64,000 bases of DNA from Caldicellulosiruptor kronotskyensis 2002 (GCF_000166775.1 NC_014720.1:1792501-1856500); one strand, 5' to 3'; shown: positions 53,665-62,795, numbered from the stretch's first letter. Numbers and translations are program-made. Notes: generated by a model from the sequence alone, not told the origin.

Positions 53665-54098
53665 GATTTCTGGCCTCTTTTCACCTCATTTGCAGCAATC
53701 CTGCCAAGTATACCGTTCACAAAGCTCGGCGCCTTTTCTATCCCAAATATACTTGCCATGTCAACAGCCTCGTCAATTGCAACAGAAACAGGCACTTCCT
53801 CTTCAAATAAAAGCTCATACACAGCAATTCTCATAAGTTCAAGCTCAACCATTGGAAGTCTGCTAAGTGGCCAATCTTTTGAGTACTTTTCAATAAGGTT
53901 ATCTATTCTCTGCTGGTTTTGAATAACTCCTTTTAATAATTTTTCAAGATACTTCTCATCTATGTCCTTGAAATCTTCATCTTGATTTAATTCCCTAAAC
54001 CTTTTGTAAAACTCTATTATGTCTTGTGTATCATCTTCAAATCTGTAAGCATACAAGATTTTCATGCAGAGTTCTCTTGTCTTCCTTCTTCTGTGCAT
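53661..54098 (-). CDS. nusB: Transcription antitermination protein NusB
   Basis: 145 residues starting MHRRRKTRELCMKILYAY; W-x-x-x-R-L-P-M-V (WPLSRLPMVELELMRIAVYE) and VAIDEAVDMASIFG are diagnostic. Works with NusE on rRNA transcripts. The ribosome binding site is weak (GAAG). Confidence 0.95.
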   Translation of the reverse strand: MHRRRKTRELCMKILYAYRFEDDTQDIIEFYKRFRELNQDEDFKDIDEKYLEKLLKGVIQNQQRIDNLIEKYSKDWPLSRLPMVELELMRIAVYELLFEEEVPVSVAIDEAVDMASIFGIEKAPSFVNGILGRIAANEVKRGQKS

Positions 54099-54122
54099 TT
54101 TTCTTCATTTTCAACCCCTTTT

Positions 54123-54332
54123 TTACCATGGTAAGTGTTTGTCTAAAAACTCAATTAGTCTCTTTTTTTCAAAATATCGTCCACCTATAAATATCCCCAC
54201 CGCTATACAAATGAAGATAAACAGTGTTTTAAAAAAACCAAAAATAAGCACAAATATTGCAAATACAAGACCAATCAGCCCGCCTATTACTTCTCCTAAA
54301 TGTTTTACTAAAAATTCCTTTAACAAATCCAT
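54123..54332 (-). CDS. DUF2273 small membrane protein
   Basis: 69 residues with two membrane segments (about 12-34, 36-50) and a basic C-terminus (RYFEKKRLIEF). DUF2273 proteins accompany AmaP and Asp23 and are thought to help anchor Asp23-type proteins at the membrane. Placed between amaP (11 bases upstream) and nusB. Confidence 0.85.
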   Translation of the reverse strand: MDLLKEFLVKHLGEVIGGLIGLVFAIFVLIFGFFKTLFIFICIAVGIFIGGRYFEKKRLIEFLDKHLPW

Positions 54333-54342
54333 TTTAACATCC

Positions 54343-54882
54343 CTACCTCAAATGCGTAATAGGTATTTGCGGGGCAACCATATCTTTCACGTGAAAGTTA
54401 ATAGCTTTAACTGGGATACCTATTGCCACTTCCACATGACTCTTTATAGCATTTTGAACCTCTTTTGTCAACTCAGGCACATTGATATCATTTGTGACAA
54501 TAGCATCAATGTAATATATAACGCCAGTTTCGTCAAACTCTATCTCAATTGAGGCATCTTTTATTCCCTTTATATCCTTTACTGCATTGTACCCTGCAGA
54601 TTCAAATGTTTTTGGTGAGATTAAAAGATTCCCAAACTCGTTTGTGTGAATTATCCCAAGCCTTGCTTTTTTCTTCTTAACACCAATAAACATTACTGAA
54701 AACCCCATTACTATCAGAAGTAGCGGTATGATGGCATATATGGGTGTGTTCATATAATTATATACTGCAGCCTGAACTGTATCTAAGTCAAAGATGTTGA
54801 GTGGAAGCAAAATAGCAATTACCGAAAAAAATATTACAATTAACGTAAATATGGTCAAAAGTATTCTCTCACCGATTTTCAT
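54343..54882 (-). CDS. amaP: Alkaline-shock response membrane anchor AmaP
   Basis: 179 residues with two N-terminal membrane segments (about 5-30, 48-68) and a cytoplasmic Asp23-like tail (residues about 85-175). AmaP of Staphylococcus anchors Asp23 to the membrane. ATG 54882-54880 is ten bases after GGAGG; a GTG two codons earlier is possible. It follows the Asp23 gene and a hairpin. Confidence 0.85.
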   Translation of the reverse strand: MKIGERILLTIFTLIVIFFSVIAILLPLNIFDLDTVQAAVYNYMNTPIYAIIPLLLIVMGFSVMFIGVKKKKARLGIIHTNEFGNLLISPKTFESAGYNAVKDIKGIKDASIEIEFDETGVIYYIDAIVTNDINVPELTKEVQNAIKSHVEVAIGIPVKAINFHVKDMVAPQIPITHLR

Positions 54883-54908
54883 TTGCACCTTTCCTCCTCA
54901 CAAAAATG

Positions 54909-54941
54909 AGAGTAAATCTCTGTTGACCAGAGATTTACTCT
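54909..54941 (-). terminator. Hairpin after the Asp23 gene (partial terminator)
   Basis: AGAGTAAATCTCTG (54909-54922) pairs exactly with CAGAGATTTACTCT (54928-54941), loop 5 bases, then CATTTTTG on the minus strand. The stem contains the Asp23 stop codon. Limited read-through would set Asp23 in excess over AmaP. Confidence 0.8.
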
Positions 54942-55321
54942 GCCACCTCTTCTTTTTGCTCTTCTTTTTCAAACTTTATTCCCTGAACATGTATATTGAC
55001 TTCAACAACTTTCAAACCTGTCATGCTCTCAACAGCACTCTTTACTCTCTCCTGAATCTCCCATGCGACCTCTGGAATTCTGACACCATACTCTACTGTT
55101 ATGTAGATGTCAATTGCCGCTTCTTTTTCTCCAACTTGGACTTTTACACCTTTTGCTAAGTTCTTTTTACCCAGAGCTTCTGTAATATTGCCTGTCCAAG
55201 ATCCAACCATTGATGCAACGCCTTTTACTTCAGAGGCTGCAACAGCTGCTATTATAGCCACAACTTCTTCTGCAATCTTTACAACCCCACCCATTGTTTC
55301 GCCAATAGTGTTTTCTGACAT
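54935..55321 (-). CDS. Asp23/Gls24-family envelope stress protein
   Basis: 128 residues from ATG 55321-55319, where GAGGAGG lies nine bases upstream. Core: GVVKIAEEVVAIIAAVAASEVKGV, VQVGEKEAAIDIYITVEYG and LKVVEVNIHVQGIKF, then a Lys/Glu tail. Cytoplasmic face of the membrane, alkaline/envelope stress role by family. Own promoter at 55370-55399. Confidence 0.92.
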   Translation of the reverse strand: MSENTIGETMGGVVKIAEEVVAIIAAVAASEVKGVASMVGSWTGNITEALGKKNLAKGVKVQVGEKEAAIDIYITVEYGVRIPEVAWEIQERVKSAVESMTGLKVVEVNIHVQGIKFEKEEQKEEVAE

Positions 55322-55369
55322 ATTAAAATACCTCCTCAATCTTTTAAGAATTTTCATTCTATGTTATAT

Positions 55370-55399
55370 ATTATACCCTATACTTTTTTGTTTTAACAA
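55370..55399 (-). promoter_or_regulatory. Putative sigma-A promoter of the asp23-amaP-nusB cluster
   Basis: On the minus strand, -35 TTGTTA (55399-55394), 18 bases, perfect -10 TATAAT (55375-55370). It lies just after the spoIIIAH stop codon (55411), so the vegetative genes are uncoupled from the sporulation operon. Confidence 0.72.
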
Positions 55400-55410
55400 C
55401 ATCAGTTAAT

Positions 55411-55947
55411 CTAATTTATGTTTTTACTTTGAGATACTCTTATCCTGTTAAAATCTACCTTGAACACGTTCATTATCACATTTTGAACCTGAATTAACTC
55501 TCTCTTTTCAAGCTTCTTTTTTACCACAATATATATTGTATCATCTGTATAAAACACTACACACTCTCCCAAACCTTTAGAACTTAAAACATTTTCGCAT
55601 GTCATTTCCTTGTTGCTTATATCAATAATTTTAGCTATCTTCTCATCAACCTTTTTCTGAACATTTGCATCAGCTTGGTCATTTAAAAGAGACTTTAAAA
55701 GGTTGATTTCTTTAGAGCGTTCTATTTCTCTTTTTAGCTTCATTTCATCAATTGTACCTTCTTCAGCATCGCTTCCACTTTTGTGTACAGTCGGATTACT
55801 TACTTCAATTACAGAAGGGTTAATCTTCTTTTTATTTCCAAGCTCCACTCTTGAATTTATAATTCCTACTACTATTAGTAAGATGACAAGCGAGATTGTC
55901 ATCAGCTGTCTTTTGCTGTATACTTTTACAAATATCTTCTTGTTCAC
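55411..55947 (-). CDS. spoIIIAH: Stage III sporulation protein AH
   Basis: 178 residues: one membrane segment (about 15-30) and a YscJ/FliF-like extracellular domain in the C-terminal half. It pairs with forespore SpoIIQ to form the feeding-channel. Start is GTG 55947-55945 with GGAGG ten bases upstream. Last gene of the spoIIIA operon; it overlaps spoIIIAG by 4 bases. Confidence 0.9.
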   Translation of the reverse strand: MNKKIFVKVYSKRQLMTISLVILLIVVGIINSRVELGNKKKINPSVIEVSNPTVHKSGSDAEEGTIDEMKLKREIERSKEINLLKSLLNDQADANVQKKVDEKIAKIIDISNKEMTCENVLSSKGLGECVVFYTDDTIYIVVKKKLEKRELIQVQNVIMNVFKVDFNRIRVSQSKNIN

Positions 55948-56498
55948 TTAACAAACACCTCCACTTTATCAGGAGTTATACCAAGCACAGTTGATGCAGC
56001 CTTAACAAGACCTATATATACTCTCTTATCCCTTGCTCCTTTGGAGACTATAGCCACTCCTCTGACTTTCGGGTATATCTTTTTCACCACAAAAGGTTTT
56101 GATTCACCTTGCTGCTGCAACACTACTACTTTGCTATCTATCTCTTCTTCAGAGATGGTTGTATTTTGGTTTTGTTTTTCACTTCGCCTATTCTCTCTTG
56201 TTTCAGTAGCAAGCACGTATTCATAGCAATCGTCAAAAGTTATCATCACTGAAACATCTCTTGTTGGGTCTATTTCCCTTAATATACCCTCAAGTTTTTT
56301 CTCAATTAGCTGTTCATACTGCTGCCCATCCTCTTGAATTTCTTGTTGTTTTATAGTAGCACTTGTTTGTTTTGACGATGTCGAAAAGTTTGCTGAAACT
56401 ACAAGAAGAAATATTCCACATACGCCCAAAAAAATAATCAAATCTTTGTTTTTCATAACATTTTCAAGTAAATCTTTTATCTTTCTCAAATCGGCCAT
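55944..56498 (-). CDS. spoIIIAG: Stage III sporulation protein AG
   Basis: 184 residues: membrane segment (about 19-35) and a ring-forming domain with PTRDVSVMITFDDCYEYVLATE and VRGVAIVSKGA, characteristic of SpoIIIAG. GAGGTG precedes the ATG. Confidence 0.93.
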   Translation of the reverse strand: MADLRKIKDLLENVMKNKDLIIFLGVCGIFLLVVSANFSTSSKQTSATIKQQEIQEDGQQYEQLIEKKLEGILREIDPTRDVSVMITFDDCYEYVLATETRENRRSEKQNQNTTISEEEIDSKVVVLQQQGESKPFVVKKIYPKVRGVAIVSKGARDKRVYIGLVKAASTVLGITPDKVEVFVK

Positions 56499-56504
56499 TT
56501 TTCT

Positions 56505-56999
56505 TCACCTCAGCTTTTGAAAATAAATTTTGTCTTTGCGCACATGATACTTGTTTGAAATTATCTCAACCACCTTACCATCATATTCACCTTCAATTTT
56601 TATTTCATTTATCTTACCAAAATCAGGTGAATCCATGTTTTCATAGATGTTCATTTCAACAATCTGTATCTCTTTTCCACAGGTAGAACTAACATCATCT
56701 TTAATTTCATCTTGCAATTTACTTTTATACTCTTGTACAAGAGCTTCCCTGTAGATGTCTTGAGAGTAAATTCCCTGCTGGTTAAATTCGCTCTCTATCC
56801 TCTGTAGACTTTTCTGAAACTCAAACTTTAAAAAATCTGATTTTTGGACAATGGGCGCTATTAATACCATACTTACTATCAGTCCCAGAAAAACATTTAT
56901 GTATTTTCTGTATCTTTCATTTACTAAGTTTTCAATTAAAATTGCAATTATTACTATATAAAACAGAGAGAGGCTAATTTCGTTTAGAACCTCCTGCAT
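56505..56999 (-). CDS. spoIIIAF: Stage III sporulation protein AF
   Basis: 164 residues from ATG 56999-56997 (GGAAGGTG upstream). Two N-terminal membrane segments (about 7-24, 33-52) precede a soluble domain with EYKSKLQDEIKDDV. SpoIIIAF is part of the SpoIIIA channel base. Confidence 0.9.
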   Translation of the reverse strand: MQEVLNEISLSLFYIVIIAILIENLVNERYRKYINVFLGLIVSMVLIAPIVQKSDFLKFEFQKSLQRIESEFNQQGIYSQDIYREALVQEYKSKLQDEIKDDVSSTCGKEIQIVEMNIYENMDSPDFGKINEIKIEGEYDGKVVEIISNKYHVRKDKIYFQKLR

Positions 57000-57003
57000 G
57001 TTC

Positions 57004-58113
57004 TCACCTTCCAACCTGAAGCAAAAAGAGGGATGAGGAAAACGTAACAACAAACATACACAAAGCTGTAAATGCTATTGCAAAAATCAATATAAGCACA
57101 TCTGCATAGTCATCCAAAAACTGGGCAAGCTTTGTATCCCCAACTAAACCTACAAAAATAGCTGCCACTCTGAATACCACAAACACTGCTAAAATTTTTA
57201 ATAGGGAAACTCCAATCCCTATCAGCAAAACTATCAAGCCTACTACACCAAGAGAATTTTTCACTATCGCAAGGCTTGTCGCAAGAGTATCAGCCGCATC
57301 GGATAATATCTTTCCTACAAATGGCACAAAGTTACCAACGCTGTATTTTATTGATTTTGTAATTAAGCTGTCCACTGTAACATTTGCAATACCTTCGACA
57401 GAAACAATAGCCACAAACACAACAATCCCAACTACTGTACACCACATCAACGCAGTTTTACAGAACCCCAGAACCCTTCTCAATCCTAATCTTCCACTAT
57501 CAATATTCGATAAAATACTAATAAGTATGTAAGTATATGCAAAGGGGGAGATGATGTTTTTCAAAAATTCAGATGAGAATACAATGGCAAACATTATCTT
57601 GGGGCTTATTGTAGCCGCATATGTTGGATATCCCATAGAGGCTATCAGAGAAACAAAAAGAGGGAAAAATACTTCAGCAAAATTGCACGCATTTTGAACT
57701 GTCTGCTGAGCATCTAAAAGAACATCTTTTAAATTTTGAAGTACAATCAAAACCTCTGTAAAGAAAAAAGCTAAAAATGTTACACTTGCAACCGATTGAT
57801 TCTTAAGACCTGTTTGAACGCTTGCAATGAGTATATATAATAGGGCTATAATAAGTATCAAACTTATTTGACGAAAAGTAGAAAAAATCTGTCCCATTAT
57901 TTTCTCTTTTAAAACATTTACCATATCTAAGGTTGCTCTTTTTTGTTTTACAATGCTTTCCAGATAACTACTTATATCTTTTTCAGTGTAGTCATTTATA
58001 ATTTGTTTCGTTTTCTTGATGTATTCTTGTGAAATCTGGGATGCTTGGCAACATTCAAGTGCTACTATGAAAAATACAAGTATACACACTGAAACTAAAC
58101 TCTTTTGTCTCAT
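57004..58113 (-). CDS. spoIIIAE: Stage III sporulation protein AE
   Basis: 369-residue polytopic membrane protein with an N-terminal signal-like segment and about seven further hydrophobic stretches; GNFVPFVGKILSDAADTL and GLRRVLGFCKTALMW are typical. GAGGAATGA precedes the ATG. Confidence 0.93.
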   Translation of the reverse strand: MRQKSLVSVCILVFFIVALECCQASQISQEYIKKTKQIINDYTEKDISSYLESIVKQKRATLDMVNVLKEKIMGQIFSTFRQISLILIIALLYILIASVQTGLKNQSVASVTFLAFFFTEVLIVLQNLKDVLLDAQQTVQNACNFAEVFFPLFVSLIASMGYPTYAATISPKIMFAIVFSSEFLKNIISPFAYTYILISILSNIDSGRLGLRRVLGFCKTALMWCTVVGIVVFVAIVSVEGIANVTVDSLITKSIKYSVGNFVPFVGKILSDAADTLATSLAIVKNSLGVVGLIVLLIGIGVSLLKILAVFVVFRVAAIFVGLVGDTKLAQFLDDYADVLILIFAIAFTALCMFVVTFSSSLFLLQVGR

Positions 58114-58125
58114 TATTCATTCCTC

Positions 58126-58512
58126 TTATCTTAAAAATTTGGTAATTAAATCAAATAGGCTCATTATTAAAGGAAGTGATAAAAACAAGATTATAACTTT
58201 TGCTGCAAATTCTACTTTTTCAGCAATTGCATTTTCACCACTGTCTTTACATACACTTGCTGTATACTCTGAGATTAGTGCAATACCAGTCATTTTTACC
58301 AGCGTCTTTACATAGCCGCTTGCAAATGACACTCTGTTTCCCATCTCAACAATCTTTTCCACAACATACACAAGTTTATCAATCACCATCAAAAAAATGA
58401 GTATCCCAACCATGACCGCCACAGCAAGTCCAACTTCTTTTTGAGTTCTTTTCAATAAACTTACAACAAAAACTGAAATAATACCCAGCGCAATGATATT
58501 CAATATTTCCAT
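58126..58512 (-). CDS. spoIIIAD: Stage III sporulation protein AD
   Basis: 128 residues, four membrane segments; KTQKEVGLAVAV-like and VKMTGIALISEYTASVCKDSGE are the SpoIIIAC/AD signature. It is 12 bases before spoIIIAE. Confidence 0.92.
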   Translation of the reverse strand: MEILNIIALGIISVFVVSLLKRTQKEVGLAVAVMVGILIFLMVIDKLVYVVEKIVEMGNRVSFASGYVKTLVKMTGIALISEYTASVCKDSGENAIAEKVEFAAKVIILFLSLPLIMSLFDLITKFLR

Positions 58513-58532
58513 TTTTTAAGTCCCTCAGCATC

Positions 58533-58733
58533 TCAGTAGAGATTGAAAACTGATTTAACAGTATCAAAAAACCTTCTTATGAGGTCAATTATGAGAAAAA
58601 GTACAATTATAACTCCTACAAGGGTTGTCATCATCGCAAGTTCTTCCTTTTCAGCTTTTATAAGCACCTGATTTACAAGGTACAGGATGATACCTATCAC
58701 TGCTATCTTGAAAATCAAATCTATTCCATTCAT
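58533..58733 (-). CDS. spoIIIAC: Stage III sporulation protein AC
   Basis: 66 residues, two membrane segments; FKIAVIGIILYLVNQVLIKA and the short loop KAEKEELAMM match SpoIIIAC. GAGGTG is nine bases before ATG 58733; a TTG one codon earlier is also possible. Confidence 0.92.
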   Translation of the reverse strand: MNGIDLIFKIAVIGIILYLVNQVLIKAEKEELAMMTTLVGVIIVLFLIIDLIRRFFDTVKSVFNLY

Positions 58734-58755
58734 CAATTCTTACACCTCAACCCAT

Positions 58756-59241
58756 TTATAGAAGTAATATACAGATAGACACTCCACAAAAAATTCCAAG
58801 CAGTGCAAACATCTTTCTATTTTTTTTGTACTTGAGTTTGTAAACATCGTAGTATTCTCTAAGTTCTCTGATTCCTTCATCCAAAACCTTTTCTATCTCG
58901 CTTATAGAATAAAAAGCTATGACATTAAAAAGGCTAACAAGAAGGCTATGAAGTTCTCTATCGAGTTGATAAACATTTTTAACATCACTTTGATTTTTCC
59001 CTATGGACAAAAAGTAGTATTCAATTACCTGATTAAACTTACTTTCCTCTTTGAGCTTAAAATTTTCCAAAATCTCGGCAAACGTCAGACGTGCTGCAAT
59101 TACATTTGCTTTTGTATATGTAAAAAATACTATCATATGGTTTACAATCTTTACCTGCTGCCACAGCTTCAAGGTTTGATAGTACCCAATCATGCAAGAT
59201 GAAAAAATAATTAAAACTGAACCAATTATCTTAACCACCAT
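58756..59241 (-). CDS. spoIIIAB: Stage III sporulation protein AB
   Basis: 161 residues from ATG 59241-59239 (GAAGGG upstream): N-terminal membrane anchor, a central T2SS-F-like helical domain, and a C-terminal membrane segment (about 143-161). It overlaps spoIIIAA by 11 bases, so the first two genes are coupled. Confidence 0.9.
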   Translation of the reverse strand: MVVKIIGSVLIIFSSCMIGYYQTLKLWQQVKIVNHMIVFFTYTKANVIAARLTFAEILENFKLKEESKFNQVIEYYFLSIGKNQSDVKNVYQLDRELHSLLVSLFNVIAFYSISEIEKVLDEGIRELREYYDVYKLKYKKNRKMFALLGIFCGVSICILLL

Positions 59242-60172
59242 TTTTCCCTTCACCCAGCGACAGTATTTTTTCAATGGTTCCTGGCCCGTTTCTGGAACTT
59301 AAGACAATCACCTTTTCAAACACGCCCTGATTGATTATCTTTCTTGAAAACTCTCTCATATAGATGTCTTTTATCGACTCTGCGTGCATTGTTGCAATTA
59401 TTCTAACACCCATTTTTGATGCTTCACAAACTGCCAAATAATCAGAAGGCGACCCAAGCTCATCCATCGCAATTATCTGAGGATTTAAACTTCTCACAGC
59501 CATTAAAATCCCTCTCAGCTTATCCACTCCGTCCAATACAAAGGTTCTGATACCAATCTCCCTTCTGTCATTATTCTTTGGACAAATCTCAGACCTTTCA
59601 TCAATTACCACCACTCTAAATCCTTTTCCTGCTAAAATTCCTTCACCAGAACTTAAGATTCTTATAATGTTCCTGAGAAGTGTAGTTTTCCCACAGCCAG
59701 GGGGGGAAATTATGAGAGTGTTATAGATACTATCAAGACTATCTTTCATTATACTTTTCAAAATTTTTTCAGATTCTATTCTAACTGTTTTCGCCACTCT
59801 AATATTAAGCCCACTGATTGAACTGACAAAACCCTGTTTGTTCCCATTTTCGAACGTGAATTTTCCAGCAACTCCAATTCTGTGCCCACCGTCAACTGTA
59901 AAATATCCCTGGAGTATATTTTTTTCGTATGTAAACAGTGAGTTGTTTGTCAGCCTGCTTATACATTTGTTTAAAATATCTTTTGTAATTATCAAACTGT
60001 CAAAGACATATTCCCTTTTACCAATGACAATTAGTGGACAGTTTAAGTTTATTTTTATCTCACAAATTTCATGAAGATTTTCTTCAAAGGTTGTTTTGAT
60101 TGTGTAAACAATCTCGGCAGGAAGTCTGTCAAGAAGTTTCTCAACTTCTGTATTTATACTTAAAGCTGCCAT
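59231..60172 (-). CDS. spoIIIAA: Stage III sporulation protein AA (secretion-type ATPase)
   Basis: 313 residues, RecA/T2SS-E-like ATPase with Walker A SPPGCGKTTLLR (near residue 164) and Walker B-like IIAMDELGSP, then HAESI. Energises the SpoIIIA-SpoIIQ channel from the mother cell. ATG 60172-60170 has GAGG five bases upstream; an ATG eight codons earlier has none. First gene of an intact eight-gene operon. Confidence 0.95.
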   Translation of the reverse strand: MAALSINTEVEKLLDRLPAEIVYTIKTTFEENLHEICEIKINLNCPLIVIGKREYVFDSLIITKDILNKCISRLTNNSLFTYEKNILQGYFTVDGGHRIGVAGKFTFENGNKQGFVSSISGLNIRVAKTVRIESEKILKSIMKDSLDSIYNTLIISPPGCGKTTLLRNIIRILSSGEGILAGKGFRVVVIDERSEICPKNNDRREIGIRTFVLDGVDKLRGILMAVRSLNPQIIAMDELGSPSDYLAVCEASKMGVRIIATMHAESIKDIYMREFSRKIINQGVFEKVIVLSSRNGPGTIEKILSLGEGKNGG

Positions 60173-60248
60173 TAAGACCTCACATTCTTTTCTCATTTGT
60201 TCTATATTAAATTATTATTATGTTACCCAGAAGATTATGAGAAAAAAA

Positions 60249-60283
60249 TAAGAGCTGCAAATTTTGATTACTTGCAGCTCTTA
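60249..60283 (-). terminator. Terminator of ymdB
   Basis: TAAGAGCTGCAA (60249-60260) pairs with TTGCAGCTCTTA (60272-60283), loop 11 bases, then TTTTTTTC on the minus strand. It separates ymdB from spoIIIA. Confidence 0.92.
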
Positions 60284-60305
60284 AAAAGTGTGTACAAATC
60301 TTTAT

Positions 60306-61085
60306 TTACTCTTCCAGCGTAAAGTTTATCCTCTCAATAGAAACTGCTTTTCCATTGTTGTTGTCCACTTCAAACACAATTCCGTTGAATTGAGCTTTAC
60401 CTTTGGCAACCTCAAATCTGACAGGAAGAAGGGTTGTGAATTTTTGAATCACAATATCCTTGTCGACACCCAAAACAGAGTCATAAGGTCCCGTCATACC
60501 AATATCTGTTATATAAGCAGTACCGTTTGGAAGTATTTTTTCATCTGCTGTTTGCACATGTGTGTGAGTCCCATATACGCAAGACACACGACCATCAACA
60601 TAAAATCCAAGGGCTATTTTTTCTGATGTGGCCTCTGCATGAAAATCAACAATAATTATTGGACATTCTATTTTTTTCAAAATCTCATCAATTTTCCTAA
60701 AAGGACAGTCCAAATTTTCCATAAATACTCTGCCACACAAGTTAATAACCGCAAATTTTACATTATTTTTTTCAAAAACATTATATCCTCTGCCCGGAGT
60801 AGTACCCTCGGGATAATTTGCAGGTCTTATTATCCTAGTCTCATTTTCTATGAATGAAAAAATCTCTTTATTTGCCCACACATGATTTCCCATTGTCATA
60901 ACATCAATTCCTATAGAAAAAAGCTCATCAGCAACCTTTTTAGTAAGTCCATTGCCGCCAGCAGCATTCTCACAGTTAGCAATCACAACGTCTATCTTGT
61001 AGTTTTCCTTAAGTTTAGATAGGGTGCTCTTTAGAATGTTTCTTCCTGGTCTTCCAACAACGTCCCCTATAGCCAAAAATCTCAT
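60306..61085 (-). CDS. ymdB: YmdB-type metallophosphoesterase
   Basis: 259 residues from ATG 61085-61083 (GGAGG six bases upstream). IGDVVGRPGR (5-14), NCENAAGGNG, TMGNHVWANKE, VDFHAEATSEK and GTHTHVQTADE supply the metal ligands of the TIGR00282 family. The B. subtilis protein is a 2',3'-cAMP phosphodiesterase needed for biofilm cell fates. Located right after rny, as in Bacillus. Confidence 0.93.
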   Translation of the reverse strand: MRFLAIGDVVGRPGRNILKSTLSKLKENYKIDVVIANCENAAGGNGLTKKVADELFSIGIDVMTMGNHVWANKEIFSFIENETRIIRPANYPEGTTPGRGYNVFEKNNVKFAVINLCGRVFMENLDCPFRKIDEILKKIECPIIIVDFHAEATSEKIALGFYVDGRVSCVYGTHTHVQTADEKILPNGTAYITDIGMTGPYDSVLGVDKDIVIQKFTTLLPVRFEVAKGKAQFNGIVFEVDNNNGKAVSIERINFTLEE

Positions 61086-61120
61086 TCCATACCTCCAGAT
61101 ATTTTCCAAAATAAATTTAT

Positions 61121-61176
61121 AAAAAGCGTGTCTTGTTCAAAGCTTTTAAAAGCCATGAACAAAACACGCTTTTTTT
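61121..61176. terminator. Hairpin between rny and ymdB
   Basis: AAAAAGCGTGTCTTGTTCA (61121-61139) pairs with TGAACAAAACACGCTTTTT (61156-61174) apart from one mismatch. T-runs flank both outer ends. On the minus strand it ends or reduces rny transcription before ymdB. Confidence 0.88.
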
Positions 61177-61177
61177 C

Positions 61178-62743
61178 TCATTTTGCATATTCAACTGCTC
61201 GAACTTCTCTGATTACGTTTACCTTTATCTGACCTGGATAATCAAGTTCACTTTCAATTCTCTTTACTATCTCTCTTGCCATTATAACAATATCATCGTC
61301 ACTTACATGGTCAGGCTTTACCATTATTCTTATCTCTCTTCCTGCCTGAATTGCATAAGCCTTTTCAACACCATCAAAAGAATTCGCAATCTCTTCAAGT
61401 TTCTGAAGCCTTTTGATATAAGATTCAAGAGATTCTCTTCGAGCTCCTGGTCGTGCCGCTGAAACAGAGTCAGCAGCCTGAATTAACACATTGTAAATTG
61501 ATCTTGTTTCCATCTCACCGTGATGCCCACCAATCGCTTCAAGGACATCCGGGTTTGTCTCCTTGTATTTTTTAGCAAGCTCATAACCAATCAGGGCATG
61601 TGACCCTTCCATTTCATGGTCAACTGCTTTGCCAATGTCATGCAAAAGACCTGCACGCTTTGCAATGCTCTGGTCAAGACCGAGCTCTGCTGCCATGATA
61701 CCTGCTATATTTGCTACCTCAATAGAATGTGCAAGAACATTTTGACCGTAGCTTGTTCTGTACTTAAGTTTTCCTATGAGCTTAATGAGTTCTGGATGCA
61801 AGTTGTGAATTCCAAGCTCAAATACAACCCTTTCTCCTTCTTCTCGAATCTTATTTTCAACTTCTCGTTTTGCTTTTTCGTACATTTCTTCAATTCGCGC
61901 AGGATGTATTCGCCCATCTAAAATGAGTTTTTCAAGCGTCAATTTTGCTATCTCACGCCTTATCGGGTCAAACCCTGATAATATTACTGCCTCGGGGGTG
62001 TCGTCAATTATAAGGTCAATTCCTGTAACAGTCTCAAATGTCTTTATGTTTCTTCCTTCTCTACCTATGATTCTACCTTTCATTTCATCATTTGGCAGTG
62101 TAACAACAGATACAGTGTTTTCTGCAACATAGTCTGACGAATAGCGCTGGATAGCAGTAGCAATAATTTCTCTGGCTTTTTTGTCAGCCTCTTCTTTTGC
62201 TTGCTGTTCAAGCTCTTTTATCATGAGTGCAACATCATGTTTGACATCCTGCTCAACACTCTTGAGTATAATTTGTTTTGCTTCTTCCTGAGTGAGCCCA
62301 GAAATTCTTTGTAGCTCTTCCTGCTCTTTTTGTTTTAAAAGTTCAATCTCCTCTTGAAGTTTTTGAATATCTTTCAGCTTCTGATTGAGCTGCTCTTCTT
62401 TTTCTTCTACAGAAGCCATCTTTTTGTCAAGCATCTCTTCTTTTTGGATAAGTCTTCTTTCGAACCTCTGGAGCTCTGCTCTTCGTTCTCTTACCTCTCT
62501 GTCAAATTCGCTCCTTGCTCTGTGTATCTCTTCTTTGGCAAGGAGTGTTGCCTCCTTTTTGTATGCCTCAGCCTGTTTTTTGGCCTCCTCAACAATTCTT
62601 TGGGCTTCTTGTTCAGCACTTTTTATGGTCTTTTCTGCAATCTTCTTTCTATATAAATAGCCCAAGAAAAAGGCAACCATTGATGCTACCAAAACAATTG
62701 CTCCAATAATTACAAACTTCAATGTCTCACTAATCTTTTGCAC
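61178..62743 (-). CDS. rny: Ribonuclease Y (start codon GTG as drawn; AUU at 62734 more likely)
   Basis: Membrane-anchored endoribonuclease that starts mRNA decay. Up to 521 residues: membrane segment (about 11-28), a long coiled coil rich in Glu/Lys/Gln/Ala (about 35-190), a KH domain ([15 protein letters not shown] near 218-232) and an HD domain (HSIEV ... LLHDIGKA). As drawn the frame begins at GTG 62743-62741, but the AAAGGAGGTG site overlaps this codon. The only other well-placed codon is ATT 62734-62732, eight bases after GGAGG, so AUU may be used (518 residues). A promoter lies at 62796-62824. Confidence 0.96.
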   Translation of the reverse strand: MQKISETLKFVIIGAIVLVASMVAFFLGYLYRKKIAEKTIKSAEQEAQRIVEEAKKQAEAYKKEATLLAKEEIHRARSEFDREVRERRAELQRFERRLIQKEEMLDKKMASVEEKEEQLNQKLKDIQKLQEEIELLKQKEQEELQRISGLTQEEAKQIILKSVEQDVKHDVALMIKELEQQAKEEADKKAREIIATAIQRYSSDYVAENTVSVVTLPNDEMKGRIIGREGRNIKTFETVTGIDLIIDDTPEAVILSGFDPIRREIAKLTLEKLILDGRIHPARIEEMYEKAKREVENKIREEGERVVFELGIHNLHPELIKLIGKLKYRTSYGQNVLAHSIEVANIAGIMAAELGLDQSIAKRAGLLHDIGKAVDHEMEGSHALIGYELAKKYKETNPDVLEAIGGHHGEMETRSIYNVLIQAADSVSAARPGARRESLESYIKRLQKLEEIANSFDGVEKAYAIQAGREIRIMVKPDHVSDDDIVIMAREIVKRIESELDYPGQIKVNVIREVRAVEYAK

Positions 62744-62795
62744 CTCCTTTGTGTTGAATAAGTTAAAATTAAATTATAAAAACTGCTTCAATTAA

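Noticed and set aside
57000-57053. Extended N-terminus of SpoIIIAF
   Set aside because: It lies in the end of spoIIIAE; GGAAGGTG directly before ATG 56999 marks the real start.
60197-60248. Sigma-E promoter for spoIIIAA
   Set aside because: A CATAATAAT block resembles the -10, but no -35 element has the right spacing (about 10 instead of about 14 bases).
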